Source: Actinoplanes missouriensis 431
Lineage (GTDB): Bacteria; Actinomycetota; Actinomycetes; Mycobacteriales; Micromonosporaceae
Assembly: GCF_000284295.1 (NCBI RefSeq)
Contig: NC_017093.1
Coordinates: forward strand, 5,828,001 to 5,892,000
Direction: 5' to 3'
DNA: 64,000 nucleotides
Shown: positions 36,130 to 44,385 of the stretch, one piece after another
Position numbering within the stretch: the first letter of the stretch is position 1
Layout of the letters: each line of letters opens with the position of its first letter
The notes under the pieces: generated by a model
The model's database searches: none
The model's input: the letters and a program-made list of their open reading frames with translations, nothing else
Told to the model about the DNA's origin: nothing
Position numbers and translations under genes: made by a program

Positions 36130-36142
36130 ACGCAAGAGTGTA
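36120..36142. promoter_or_regulatory. Palindrome over the XRE-cupin start codon, candidate operator
   Basis: CTTGCGT and ACGCAAG flank CAT (the reverse complement of the start ATG) at 36120-36136. A second dyad, CATAC and GTATG 8 nt apart (36127-36144), overlaps it, and CGTATG recurs at 36163-36168 near the methyltransferase start. The cluster covers the promoters of both divergent genes. Confidence 0.55.
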
Positions 36143-36176
36143 TGCGCTTCGAGCAAGAGCGACGTATGGTCGACTC

Positions 36177-37091
36177 ATGCCACACGATCACGACCAAGCC
36201 TCCGTCCACGACCACGCCTCCGCCCACGGACACGGACACGGACAGGGACACGGAGACGGACACGGCCACGGGCACGGGCACGGCCACGGCGGGCATCACG
36301 GCGGCGACATGCTTCCCAGCCTTCTGGACATCGACGCCGAGGTGGCCCGCCCGCAGATCGAGGCCCTCACCGCCCACATCGCCGAGATCGCCACGAACCA
36401 CCCGGTGAAACACATCCTCGATGTCGGCAGCGGCACCGGTACGGGCACGTTCGCCCTGCTCCGCCGCTTCCCGGACGCCACCTCCACTGCCGTCGACACC
36501 TCCGCCGACATGCTGCGTCACCTCACCGGCGCGGCCCGGCAGCACGGCTTCGGCGATCGTGTCCGCACCCTGCAGGCCGACCTCGACGCGGGCTGGCCCG
36601 CCGTCGGCCCCGCCGACCTGATCTGGGCCTCGTCCTCGATCCACCACATGGCCGACCCGGACCGCGTGCTCCGTGAGATCCGGTCCACCCTCGCGCCCGG
36701 CGGCCTGTTCGTGATGATCGAGATGGAGGCGATGCCGTACTTCCTGCCGGCCGGCCACGCCGACGGCCTGGAGGGTCGCTGTCAGGCAGCCGCCTCGGAG
36801 GCCAAGGCCGAGCACCTCCCGCACATCGGCTCGGACTGGCCGGCCCGCCTGGAGGCCGCCGGTCTGTCCGTCCTGGAGGCGCGCCTCATGACCGTCGAAC
36901 TGCCGGCCCCACTGTCCGAAAAAGCCCAGCTGTACGCCGCCACGGTGCTGGGCCGTTACCGCACCACCCTCGCCGACCGCCTGTCCGTCGCGGACCTCGC
37001 CGCCCTGGACGAGCTGCTCGCCCCCGGCGCCCTGGCAGCCCTGCCCGGAGTGACGGTCCGCAGCACCCGGGACGTCTACTTCGCCCGCTGA
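36177..37091 (+). CDS. SAM-dependent methyltransferase with histidine-rich N-terminus
   Basis: The 304-residue protein carries 15 histidines within residues 3-41, mostly GH or DH pairs, of the kind that binds nickel, zinc or cobalt. A class I methyltransferase domain follows: motif I ILDVGSGTGTG (residues 80-90), AVDTSADML, and LIWASSSIHHM. The substrate is unknown. TATGGT at 36165-36170 ends 6 nt before the ATG, so it is leaderless. It is divergent from the XRE-cupin gene and probably its target. The metal-binding head on a methyltransferase suggests metal storage, sensing or metal-dependent activity; this is inference. Confidence 0.88.
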   Translation: MPHDHDQASVHDHASAHGHGHGQGHGDGHGHGHGHGHGGHHGGDMLPSLLDIDAEVARPQIEALTAHIAEIATNHPVKHILDVGSGTGTGTFALLRRFPDATSTAVDTSADMLRHLTGAARQHGFGDRVRTLQADLDAGWPAVGPADLIWASSSIHHMADPDRVLREIRSTLAPGGLFVMIEMEAMPYFLPAGHADGLEGRCQAAASEAKAEHLPHIGSDWPARLEAAGLSVLEARLMTVELPAPLSEKAQLYAATVLGRYRTTLADRLSVADLAALDELLAPGALAALPGVTVRSTRDVYFAR

Positions 37092-37096
37092 CGCAA

Positions 37097-37235
37097 CCGG
37101 TCCCGAGCAGCCGGTCCCGAGCAACCGGAACCCGCGCGACCCGAACCCGCGCGACCCGAACCGAGCAACCGGAACCCGCGCGACCCGAACCGAGCAACCG
37201 GAACCCGCGCGACCGGACCCGAGCAACCGGGACCC
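37097..37235. repeat. 29-bp intergenic tandem repeat
   Basis: The 146-bp spacer between the methyltransferase and the convergent membrane protein gene consists of variants of CCGAGCAACCGGAACCCGCG followed by CGACCCGAA. Units starting at 37161 and 37190 are almost identical; earlier ones are partial. No gene is supported here. Confidence 0.8.
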
Positions 37236-37237
37236 CG

Positions 37238-39298
37238 TCAGGAGACGGGGACTCCCAGGCGCTCCTCGAGGATCGCCTTGATCCGGTCGGCCTGCACGCG
37301 GCTCTTGACACCGGTGATCGACTGAACGCGGTTGCGGGTGATCCGGCCGTTCGCGCGGAGGTACTCCTCCAGCTGCCCGCCGTAGACCTCGAGGATCTCC
37401 TCGTCCGTGGCCGAGCGGGTGCTCCGCGGGCGGGGCAGCAGGTGCTGGTACGGCTGCGCACTCCCGGAACCGCCCTGCCCGCTGAGCGCGAGCACGTAGT
37501 CCCCGATGAACGCGCGGATCGTGTCCTCGTCGAGGCGGGGCGCGCTGGGTGCGAGGAGTTCGGCCAGCTCGTACGGGTCGGCGGGCAACTCGTCCTGGTT
37601 GAGCTCCTCCTCCAGGGCGTTGCGCAGCTCCTCGATCGCGGCCAGCCACGTGGCGGACCCGGGCGTGGCGGTGGCCGGCTCCGGCAGGAAGTCACGCCAC
37701 GGGTACGCCACGTCGCCGTACTCACCGTTCAGCTCGCGGATGTAGTCGTTGACGAACGCCTTGATCACGCCCTCGCCGAGCTCGGAGTTGCGGGCGGCGA
37801 GGTTGCGGACGAGCTCGGTGACGCGCGGGTAGGTCATGTCGGGCAGGTCCTCGACGCTGATCTCCATGGCCACCTGCTTGCTGAGGCGGTCCACGGCGAG
37901 ACGCCACCACGGCGAGCCGACGATGCTGACCGCCGGCCGGGCGCCGGTGCCGATCGACGCCCAGGCCGGGATGGCGGGAGCTGGGGAGACCGGTGCCGCC
38001 GGGGTGGCGCTCACGACAGGCGAGAACGACTCGACGGCCGGCGGCATCGCAGCGACCGGCGGCGCGGGCACAACGGCAGGCACGGGACTGGCGGGCACAG
38101 GGCCGGCGGGCGCGAGGCCGGCAGGCACAGGACCGGCAGGCGCGAGGCCAGCGGGGCCGGCGGACGCGAGGCCAGCGGGGCCGGCGGGCACAGGACCGGC
38201 CGGCGCGAGGCCAGCGGGGCCAGCGGACGCGGGCGGAACGTCGTCGGCCGGGCGGCGCTGCATCGGCACGCCGGCCGACCCGTTGCGCTGCGCCGCGAGC
38301 GCCTCCGCGATCGCCTCGGTCACCAGATCGTCCGGCGCGTCGGCGACCACCGGCGGCACGAAGCGAACCTGAGGAGCGGCCGGTGACACCGGCGCCGGAG
38401 CCTCCGGCGGTGCGGCCGGCGCGGGCGCCGCAGTGCTGGGGGCCGGCACGGGGAGCAGGGCGGGCGCCGCCGGCTGCTCGGGCGGAACGGCGAGCCGCAC
38501 CGCGCCCGGCACCAGCAGGTCCATCACGCGCTGGATCCGGTTCAGCTGCTGGACCACGTCCGCCACGACCGGCTCACCGGCGGTGCGCGCGTCCTTGAGC
38601 AGCCGCGACTTCCACCACGCCTTCGGCCAGCGGCCGCCGCTGACCCGGTGGTAGTTCACGACCATCCGCCGCACCTGCCGCTCGGACGCCATCCGAACCA
38701 GGTCGGGGTCGTCGTCGGGGATCAGCCAGCCCCAGCGCTCGGCCATCCGGCGCGGGCTGTAGGCGAAGCGACCGCGGCGCACCCGCTGACCGGCGGCGGT
38801 GAGCGCCGCCCACCACATCAGGAAGATCACACAGGGTACGGCCAGACGCAGCAGCTTCTCGGTGCCGGTGACGGCGTTGCTGGCCACGATGATGCCGGAG
38901 ATCGCGGCGATCAGGGCGGCGATGTAGAGCATCGGACCGGGGTGACCGGGCGTGAGGATCTTGCCGTCCGGGCCGTAGACGGTGGTGCGCCGGTACTGCT
39001 CGGCGGCGAGGGACGTCGCGGTCAGGAAACAGATCTCGAAGACCGCGAAGACCAGCACCGCGAAGATCTTCGGCAGCTTGAGCTGGTCGACCGCGATGAC
39101 CCACATGCCCTCGGCGTTGAGCAGCAGGGCGAGGTTCATGCTGAACGCGAGCGCGATCGGGCGCAGCGGCTTCTGTGACTTCTTGGCCCAGATGAAGAGC
39201 CCGATCAACGCGATCACGCCGAGCAGACCGCCGCCGAGCAGCACCAGCGCGGCGTAGTCCTGCCAGAACTCCGCGACCAGGTCGTTGAGCTGCTTCAC
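37238..39298 (-). CDS. Multi-pass membrane protein with duplicated cytoplasmic domain and winged-helix-like C-terminus
   Basis: The 686-residue protein is not recognised; the membrane part faintly recalls DUF2637/Spd-type proteins. Five hydrophobic helices occupy residues about 17-170. A basic region follows, then a Pro/Ala/Gly low-complexity linker (about 280-460) with repeated PAGPAGLA. Residues about 462-547 and 548-628 are two diverged copies of one helical domain: both open with W-LA, continue to ELNxxEL/DLPxxxY-type sequence and end with IKAFVNDYIRELNG or IRAFIGDYVLALSG, then FLPEP or LLPRP. The last 58 residues resemble a winged helix (VYGGQLEEYLRANGRITRNR). It could link a membrane signal to DNA or a partner protein. 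Confidence 0.82.
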   Translation of the reverse strand: MKQLNDLVAEFWQDYAALVLLGGGLLGVIALIGLFIWAKKSQKPLRPIALAFSMNLALLLNAEGMWVIAVDQLKLPKIFAVLVFAVFEICFLTATSLAAEQYRRTTVYGPDGKILTPGHPGPMLYIAALIAAISGIIVASNAVTGTEKLLRLAVPCVIFLMWWAALTAAGQRVRRGRFAYSPRRMAERWGWLIPDDDPDLVRMASERQVRRMVVNYHRVSGGRWPKAWWKSRLLKDARTAGEPVVADVVQQLNRIQRVMDLLVPGAVRLAVPPEQPAAPALLPVPAPSTAAPAPAAPPEAPAPVSPAAPQVRFVPPVVADAPDDLVTEAIAEALAAQRNGSAGVPMQRRPADDVPPASAGPAGLAPAGPVPAGPAGLASAGPAGLAPAGPVPAGLAPAGPVPASPVPAVVPAPPVAAMPPAVESFSPVVSATPAAPVSPAPAIPAWASIGTGARPAVSIVGSPWWRLAVDRLSKQVAMEISVEDLPDMTYPRVTELVRNLAARNSELGEGVIKAFVNDYIRELNGEYGDVAYPWRDFLPEPATATPGSATWLAAIEELRNALEEELNQDELPADPYELAELLAPSAPRLDEDTIRAFIGDYVLALSGQGGSGSAQPYQHLLPRPRSTRSATDEEILEVYGGQLEEYLRANGRITRNRVQSITGVKSRVQADRIKAILEERLGVPVS

Positions 39299-39436
39299 GC
39301 GGGGTGCCCCTCTCGTACAACGTCGCCGCGCTTTCTACCACGCGGATGTGACATGCGGCGACGAACGCTACCGGACGCCGAGTGGCGGGAACGAATTGAT
39401 CACCTTACGGTCGGGAAAAGGGGAAGGATCGAACGA

Positions 39437-40018
39437 ATGGGATGGACCCTCGTGGTCGCCGCCGTCGTCCTGGCCGCGTTGCTCGGCGGCTGGGTGATCG
39501 CCAAGACCCGGCCGCGGACGGCGGGAACAGCGGAGATCGGGACACTGCCGGAGGATCGGGGAGCGGTGGCGGACGAGACGGAGGCGGAGGCGGTCCGGGC
39601 GGCGGCGGAGCGGGCCGTGGTGGCGGCCGACGAGGCGCGGCACCGGGCGGAGCACGTGGAGCGGCTCACCGAGGAGGCCGAGCAGCGCTATCTCGCCGCC
39701 CAGTGGGAGGCCCGCTCGGCGGCCGGGAACGAGTCGGACCGGCTGGTGCAGCGGGCGGCTCTCGATGCGTACCGCCGGGGTGATCTTGATGTGTCGCAGC
39801 TGAACACCATCTGGGAGCACGCGGGGGCGTCCACGGTGGAGCCCGACCCCGGGCGGGTGGACGCGGCACGCGACGAGTACGACCGGGCGCTCGCCGCCAC
39901 CGCGCAGGTACGCCAGGAGGCGCACGTCGCCGAGGTGGCCGCCGAGGCGCTGGTCGAGGAGACCCGGATCGTCGCGACCGAACGGCCCCGGACCGGCCTG
40001 GACGACCTGCTGAGCTGA
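39437..40018 (+). CDS. Single-pass membrane protein with coiled-coil
   Basis: The 193-residue protein has one transmembrane helix (residues 4-22, TLVVAAVVLAALLGGWVIA) and then a long acidic and Ala-rich helical region with coiled-coil character (about 45-90, AEAVRAAAERAVVAADEARH, and about 130-180). The ATG at 39437 follows GGAAGG at 10 nt; the longer frame to 39353 would add a charged segment before the membrane helix. Function unknown. It is divergent from the 686-residue membrane protein (138 bp between starts), so the two may act together. A perfect palindromic terminator follows. Confidence 0.78.
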   Translation: MGWTLVVAAVVLAALLGGWVIAKTRPRTAGTAEIGTLPEDRGAVADETEAEAVRAAAERAVVAADEARHRAEHVERLTEEAEQRYLAAQWEARSAAGNESDRLVQRAALDAYRRGDLDVSQLNTIWEHAGASTVEPDPGRVDAARDEYDRALAATAQVRQEAHVAEVAAEALVEETRIVATERPRTGLDDLLS

Positions 40019-40041
40019 CGGCCCGCCCGCTCACACAGCGC

Positions 40042-40077
40042 GAAACAGCCCGGTCACGGCCGTGACCGGGCTGTTTC
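40042..40077. terminator. Perfect 36-bp palindromic terminator
   Basis: GAAACAGCCCGGTCACGG is followed directly by its exact reverse complement, forming an 18-bp stem. It ends in A- and T-rich tips and lies between convergent genes, so it should stop transcription from both. Confidence 0.92.
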
Positions 40078-40089
40078 ACAGGACTCAGT

Positions 40090-41301
40090 TCACGCGTTCA
40101 GGGTGCACGGGGCGAGACCCTCGGCGTTCAGGTTCGGCTTCGCGGCGGCGCGCCCGATCGCCGTCTCCATCCGGTTGATCGCGGCGACCCGCTTGTCCTC
40201 CAGCGGGCCGAGGATCGCGTTCTGGATGAAGTTCGGCCCACCCTGACCCTGCGTGCTCACGATCCGGGCGTTCGCCTCCCGGATCTGGGTCTGCAGCAGC
40301 TCCAGGTTGCGGGTGATCTCGGCCTGCGCGGACGCCGGGATCGCCACGCCGATGTTCACGGCCGGGCAGTTCACGGTCGGGACCGCGGCGTTGCCGTTGC
40401 CGGCGTTGCCGCCGCCGTTGCCCGGGTTCGCGGTGGCCACCGCGGTGGGCTGGGCGGCCGAGGCGCCGCCGTTCTGGTTGAGGCTGCACGTCGAGAGTCC
40501 CTCGGCGTTCAGGTTCGGCTTCGCGGCGGCGCGCCCGATCGCCGTCTCCATCCGGTTGATCGCCGCGAACCGCTTGTCCTTCAGCGGGCCGAGGATCGCG
40601 TTCTGGATGAAGTTCGGCCCGCCCTGACCCTGCGTGCTCACGATCCGGGCGTTCGCCTCCTGAATCTGCGTGTTCAGCAGCTGGAGGTTCCGGGTGATCT
40701 CGGCCTGCGCCGACGCCGGCACCGCGACGTTGATGTTCACCGTCGGGCAGTTCACCGTCGGCACACCGGCAGCGTTGCCGCCGCCGTTGTTGTTACCGGC
40801 GTTGTTGTTGCCGGCGTTGTTGTTGCCGGCCGCGGCGCTGGGTACCGCCGTCGGCTGCGGGCGGGACGCGCCGCCGTTCTGGTTGAGGCCGCACGTCGAG
40901 AGTCCCTCGGCGTTCAGGTTCGGCTTCGCCGCGGTCCGCCCGATCGCCGTCTCCATCCGGTTGATCGCCGCGAACCGCTTGTCCTTCAGCGGGCCGAGGA
41001 TCGCGTTCTGGATGAAGTTCGGCCCGCCCTGACCCTGCGTGCTCACGATCCGGGCGTTCGCCTCCTGAATCTGCGTGTTCAGCAGCTGGAGGTTCCGGGT
41101 GATCTCGGCCTGCGCCGACGCCGGCACCGCGACGTTGATGTTCACCGTCGGGCAGTTCACCGTCGGCACCGCGGTGTCCGCGGCCGCCGCCACGCCGAGT
41201 CCGACTCCGACCAGGGCCACCGCGACACCCGCCACGCCGGCCACGCGCCAGCGCCGGACGTTCGTTCCCCCGTTGCTCCGGTAGCTCCGGTAGCGCCTCA
41301 T
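40090..41301 (-). CDS. Secreted protein of three near-identical Cys-bounded repeats
   Basis: The 403-residue protein has a signal peptide (hydrophobic residues about 19-41, ending AAAADT). The rest is three copies of a 97-101 residue unit at residues 45-145, 180-280 and 307-403. Each unit opens with VPTVNC, contains an amphipathic helical stretch (AEITRNLQLLNTQIQEANAR), IQNAILGPL and INRMETAIGR, and closes with a second Cys, so each may be a helical hairpin held by one disulfide. Linkers are Asn/Gly-rich (AGNNN repeats) and Pro/Ala-rich. No known family is recognised. GGAAGG lies 8 nt before the ATG, and a CebR-like box is 42 bp upstream. Confidence 0.85.
   Translation of the reverse strand: MRRYRSYRSNGGTNVRRWRVAGVAGVAVALVGVGLGVAAAADTAVPTVNCPTVNINVAVPASAQAEITRNLQLLNTQIQEANARIVSTQGQGGPNFIQNAILGPLKDKRFAAINRMETAIGRTAAKPNLNAEGLSTCGLNQNGGASRPQPTAVPSAAAGNNNAGNNNAGNNNGGGNAAGVPTVNCPTVNINVAVPASAQAEITRNLQLLNTQIQEANARIVSTQGQGGPNFIQNAILGPLKDKRFAAINRMETAIGRAAAKPNLNAEGLSTCSLNQNGGASAAQPTAVATANPGNGGGNAGNGNAAVPTVNCPAVNIGVAIPASAQAEITRNLELLQTQIREANARIVSTQGQGGPNFIQNAILGPLEDKRVAAINRMETAIGRAAAKPNLNAEGLAPCTLNA
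40093..41169 (-). repeat. Three long direct repeats inside the secreted protein gene
   Basis: Units lie at 40867-41169, 40462-40764 and 40093-40383. The first two are nearly identical in DNA over about 280 bp; the third, at the 3' end, differs at scattered sites. Such identity points to recent duplication or gene conversion within the gene. Confidence 0.9.
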
Positions 41302-41342
41302 CTTCGTGCCTTCCTGTCGGACCGCCTTCTCGACGGTCCATA

Positions 41343-41356
41343 CGGGAACGCTCCCA
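41343..41356. promoter_or_regulatory. CebR-like LacI box upstream of the triple-repeat gene
   Basis: On the minus strand the site reads TGGGAGCGTTCCCG, 12 of 14 matches to the TGGGAGCGCTCCCA operator of CebR-type cellulose or oligosaccharide repressors. It is 42 bp upstream of the ATG at 41301. Confidence 0.45.
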
Positions 41357-41460
41357 GGAGGGATCGAAATAAAGCGAAACTTAAGGTTCGACGGGCTGCC
41401 CTCTTAAGAAACCTGTCCGTTCCTGATCAGCCCGCGGGGCTCTCACCAGCTACTTCACGA

Positions 41461-41495
41461 TCATGGGCCCCCGCCGCGTGCGCGAGAGCCCATGA
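41461..41495 (-). terminator. Possible terminator after the pectate lyase gene
   Basis: TCATGGGC and GCCCATGA form an 8-bp perfect stem around a 19-nt loop, 15 bp beyond the pectate lyase stop codon. The 208-bp spacer also holds a small AGCCC/GGGCT hairpin at 41429-41441. Confidence 0.5.
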
Positions 41496-41509
41496 CGAGC
41501 GGTGCCGGG

Positions 41510-42904
41510 TCAGATCCGGCCGGCGCCGGCTCCCGCGGTCACCACGGCGGGCACCAGCGCGGTCGGGGTGACCGGACCGGCGCGCAGGACCGGGGTCCAG
41601 CCGGCGTCCGTGCCGAGGTCCGGGTCGTGGGTCGCGTTGTACTCACCGAGCAGGCTGACCGCGCGGACCGGCCCGGTGCCGACCCGGGTCAGCGTGCCGA
41701 TCTCGGTCATCGCCGTGCCGCCCCAGTCGTAGACGAACTCGTCCAGGTCGATGTCGGCGCTGCGCAGCAGGAAATTGTTCTCCGCGTAGATCGCCGAATA
41801 GACCCCGGCACCCCAGGAGTACGAATAGGAGTCCTCGTCGGTCAGGTAGTAGTAGTTGTTGTAGACGTCCACCTGACCGAACCGCACCCGCGGAACCCGC
41901 TGCCCGACATTGGCGAACCTGTTGTGATGAATCGTCACCCGGAGCTTGCCCGCATCGGCGCCGACCGTGTTGGTCGAGCCGATCAGCATCGTCTTGTCGT
42001 GCTCCTGGAAGACGTTCCAGGAGACCGTGACGTAGTCCGAGGCCCGGATCACGTCGAGTGCCCCGTCGTGCACCTGGTACGGCCGCCCGAAATAGCGTGG
42101 CTGCGTCGCGTCCACGTTGTTCCCGTCGCTGAACGTGTTGTGATCCGCCCAGACGTGGGTGGCGCCGGTGAGGGTGATCAGGTCGTAGTTCGAATTCCAG
42201 TTGCCGGCTGATCCGTCGGTCGGATCCCAGAGCGGGAAACAGTCGGCGGCGTCCTCCAGGCGCAGATTGCGCACGATGACGTTGTCGACGTTCTGGATCA
42301 GCAGATTGGCGCCGACGAGGCGGGCGTTCGGCAGGCCCAGAATGGTGGTGTTCGCGCCGACGCGCAGCTGGATCCGCGCGGCCTGGTTGCGCGCCGAACG
42401 CACCCGGGCCTCCTCGAGGGGTCCGCTCGGGCGGGTCGCGGTGCCCCACACGGCCGGGTCGTAGGCCGCCAGGTAGGCGTCCAGCGAGTACGCCGGGTCG
42501 GCGTAGTCGGCGCAGGTCAGCGTGTTGCCGGCGTCGTCGGTGTTGGCGTTGATGGTGCCCGCGACCAGCACGATCCGCGGCGTGGGATCGGTGCCGCCGG
42601 CGAGGGCGGCGGCCAGTTCGGCGCGGGTGCGCACGACGAAGACGTGCGCGTCGTCGGCTGCGGAGCCGCCGGTGGTGCCGGTGGTGGCGGCGGCCCATCC
42701 GTCGTTCGCGGGCAGCGCCTGCCGGGCGGCGGCGGGAAGAGCCGCGGCAGTGCCGGCGACGGAGAACGGGGTCGCCGAGGACAGGGTCGCCGAGGACAGG
42801 GCGCCGGACGGGAGAGCGGCGGACGCCGCCGGGGAGAACGGGACGGTGGTGACCGTGGCGGCGAGGACGATGCCGGCGGCAGCAGAGAAAAGGGAGCGCA
42901 TCAT
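41510..42904 (-). CDS. Secreted pectate lyase, polysaccharide lyase family 1
   Basis: The 464-residue enzyme has a signal peptide (residues 1-30) and a right-handed beta-helix of the PL1 type. Family motifs are present: THVWADHNTFSDG (calcium-binding region), HDGALDVIRASDYVTVSWN, and VTIHHNRFANVGQRVPRVRFG with the catalytic arginine region. It cleaves polygalacturonate by beta-elimination outside the cell, giving unsaturated oligogalacturonides. It is the last gene of a uronate operon, 4 bp after the cupin gene stop, which fits the next step by a KdgF-like protein. Confidence 0.93.
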   Translation of the reverse strand: MMRSLFSAAAGIVLAATVTTVPFSPAASAALPSGALSSATLSSATPFSVAGTAAALPAAARQALPANDGWAAATTGTTGGSAADDAHVFVVRTRAELAAALAGGTDPTPRIVLVAGTINANTDDAGNTLTCADYADPAYSLDAYLAAYDPAVWGTATRPSGPLEEARVRSARNQAARIQLRVGANTTILGLPNARLVGANLLIQNVDNVIVRNLRLEDAADCFPLWDPTDGSAGNWNSNYDLITLTGATHVWADHNTFSDGNNVDATQPRYFGRPYQVHDGALDVIRASDYVTVSWNVFQEHDKTMLIGSTNTVGADAGKLRVTIHHNRFANVGQRVPRVRFGQVDVYNNYYYLTDEDSYSYSWGAGVYSAIYAENNFLLRSADIDLDEFVYDWGGTAMTEIGTLTRVGTGPVRAVSLLGEYNATHDPDLGTDAGWTPVLRAGPVTPTALVPAVVTAGAGAGRI

Positions 42905-42908
42905 GGGC

Positions 42909-43259
42909 TTACTCGACCGGTTCCGCGGTGACCGGCTCGAGGTGCATCCACGTGAAGACCAGCGGGTCGGTCCCCCGGCTGATCAGATGGTGGTCCTCCC
43001 CCGGCTCGAAGACGATCGCCTCCCCGGCCTCGAACGTGTCGACCTCGGCGCCCTCGATCTCGATGACGCCGCTGCCCTGCACGATGACGAACACCTCGGG
43101 AACGGTGTGCACGTGCCGGCCTGGCTCGTCGTGGGTCCGGAAACCGGGCTGGGCGTAGACCCGGAACCCGCCCCGCTGCACGACGTGCCCGGGAAGAACA
43201 CTGGTGAACGTGGCTCCCCGATGATGGTCCTGCAATTGTTTGACGGCTAATTTGCGCAC
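42909..43259 (-). CDS. Small cupin protein, KdgF-like
   Basis: The 116-residue single-domain cupin has metal ligands as expected: H49 and H51 in RHVHTVPEVF, E55, and a further His near residue 90 in EDHHLIS. KdgF cupins turn the unsaturated galacturonate released from pectin into its linear keto form. The neighbours (pectate lyase 4 bp downstream; UxaC and uronate reductase upstream) support that role, but small cupins vary widely. The GTG at 43259 has AGGAGG 7 nt upstream. The longer open frame upstream is antisense-type shadow. Confidence 0.85.
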   Translation of the reverse strand: MRKLAVKQLQDHHRGATFTSVLPGHVVQRGGFRVYAQPGFRTHDEPGRHVHTVPEVFVIVQGSGVIEIEGAEVDTFEAGEAIVFEPGEDHHLISRGTDPLVFTWMHLEPVTAEPVE

Positions 43260-43281
43260 GGACGATCCTCCTCTTGATCTC

Positions 43282-44385
43282 TCACAGCGGGATGAGCTGA
43301 GCCCGGGACGCCCAGCCGGCGCCGAGCTCGGAGGGCAGTTCACCGGTGGTGGCGACCTGCCGGACCAGCTCGTCGATGCCGGGCAGCACCGATCCGCCGC
43401 CCTCGGGATGCGCGACGAGCCATTTCGATCCGATCTCGATCGGTGGCGCCGACCCCACGATCGCCGCGCCGACAGCGGTGAACGTCGCGGTCCGGGCCAG
43501 CGGCGCGAGCAGCGGCACGGCGGGGTCCGCGCGGTGGTCGAGCAGGTTCTCCAGGAGACCGGTCCGGCCCGGCACCTCGCGGGACGTCTCCTCGCCGGGC
43601 AGCCGCAGCCGGTCGGTCGGGTATTCCAGGGCCGCCCCGCCGACCCGGATCTCACCGGCCAGGAAGACTGCCGACGCGAGCGTCACGCCCACCGTGATCC
43701 GGCGGCCGTCCCCGGCGGTGACCCGCAGGAACGTGGTGTCGTCGGTCTCGATGTCCCGGGTGCGGTACGCCTCCAGCTCCAGGTGGCGGGGCCGGAAACC
43801 GGGACCGGCGACGACCAGCGCCTGCATCAGCGCGTGGGCGAACGGGTTGACCAGGGCGCCGTCGAAGACCGGGCGCCCGCCGACCGACCGGCGCCCGGCC
43901 CAGGGCGCCCGCCGGTAGTAGGTGTCCGGTCGCCACCAGGCCCCGAACACGCCGATCGGACCCGCCGGGGCGGCGTCCACCAGCCGGGCCAGGGCCGCCG
44001 ATCCGAGCGCCTGGAAACCCACCTGGCAGAGCCGGCCGGACTCGGCGACCGCCGCGGTGAGCCGCCGGTGCTCGTCGAGAGACATCACCGGCGGCTTCTC
44101 CAGCAGCAGGTCGGCGCCGCAAGCCAGCGCGTCCAGGGCGATCGGCAGGTGGGTGTGCGGTGGCGTGCAGATCACCACCACGTCCGGGCGGACCGCGGCG
44201 AGCAGCGCGGTGTGGTCGGTGAAGAACGGCACGCCGTCCAGGGACGCCGCGTCGTCCGGGGCGAACGGCTGCCTGTCGCAGAGGCCGGCCACCTCGATCC
44301 GGCCGGCGTCCCGGAGGCGGCTCAGCACCCGGCGGTGGGACAGGCCGTGCCCGCCCGCGCCGATCAGTGCGACCCGGGGCGTCAT
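43282..44385 (-). CDS. Gfo/Idh/MocA-family oxidoreductase
   Basis: The 367-residue enzyme has the Rossmann start VALIGAGGHGLSHRRVLSRL, the CTPPHTHLPIALDAL strand and the EKPP motif (near residue 96) typical of NAD(P)-dependent sugar dehydrogenases of this family. It probably oxidises or reduces a sugar acid from pectin. Its ATG overlaps the stop codon of the preceding uronate reductase gene by 4 bp, and the cupin gene follows at 22 bp. Exact substrate is not deducible. Confidence 0.9.
   Translation of the reverse strand: MTPRVALIGAGGHGLSHRRVLSRLRDAGRIEVAGLCDRQPFAPDDAASLDGVPFFTDHTALLAAVRPDVVVICTPPHTHLPIALDALACGADLLLEKPPVMSLDEHRRLTAAVAESGRLCQVGFQALGSAALARLVDAAPAGPIGVFGAWWRPDTYYRRAPWAGRRSVGGRPVFDGALVNPFAHALMQALVVAGPGFRPRHLELEAYRTRDIETDDTTFLRVTAGDGRRITVGVTLASAVFLAGEIRVGGAALEYPTDRLRLPGEETSREVPGRTGLLENLLDHRADPAVPLLAPLARTATFTAVGAAIVGSAPPIEIGSKWLVAHPEGGGSVLPGIDELVRQVATTGELPSELGAGWASRAQLIPL

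Noticed and set aside
36197..36300. CRISPR-like or tandem repeat of CACGGACACGG units
   Set aside because: The repeat is the coding sequence of the GH/DH-rich head of the methyltransferase.
37415..38250. Possible mobile-plasmid transfer (Spd-type) region
   Set aside because: Only a faint resemblance of the membrane helices; no Tra, Rep, integrase or att sequence nearby.
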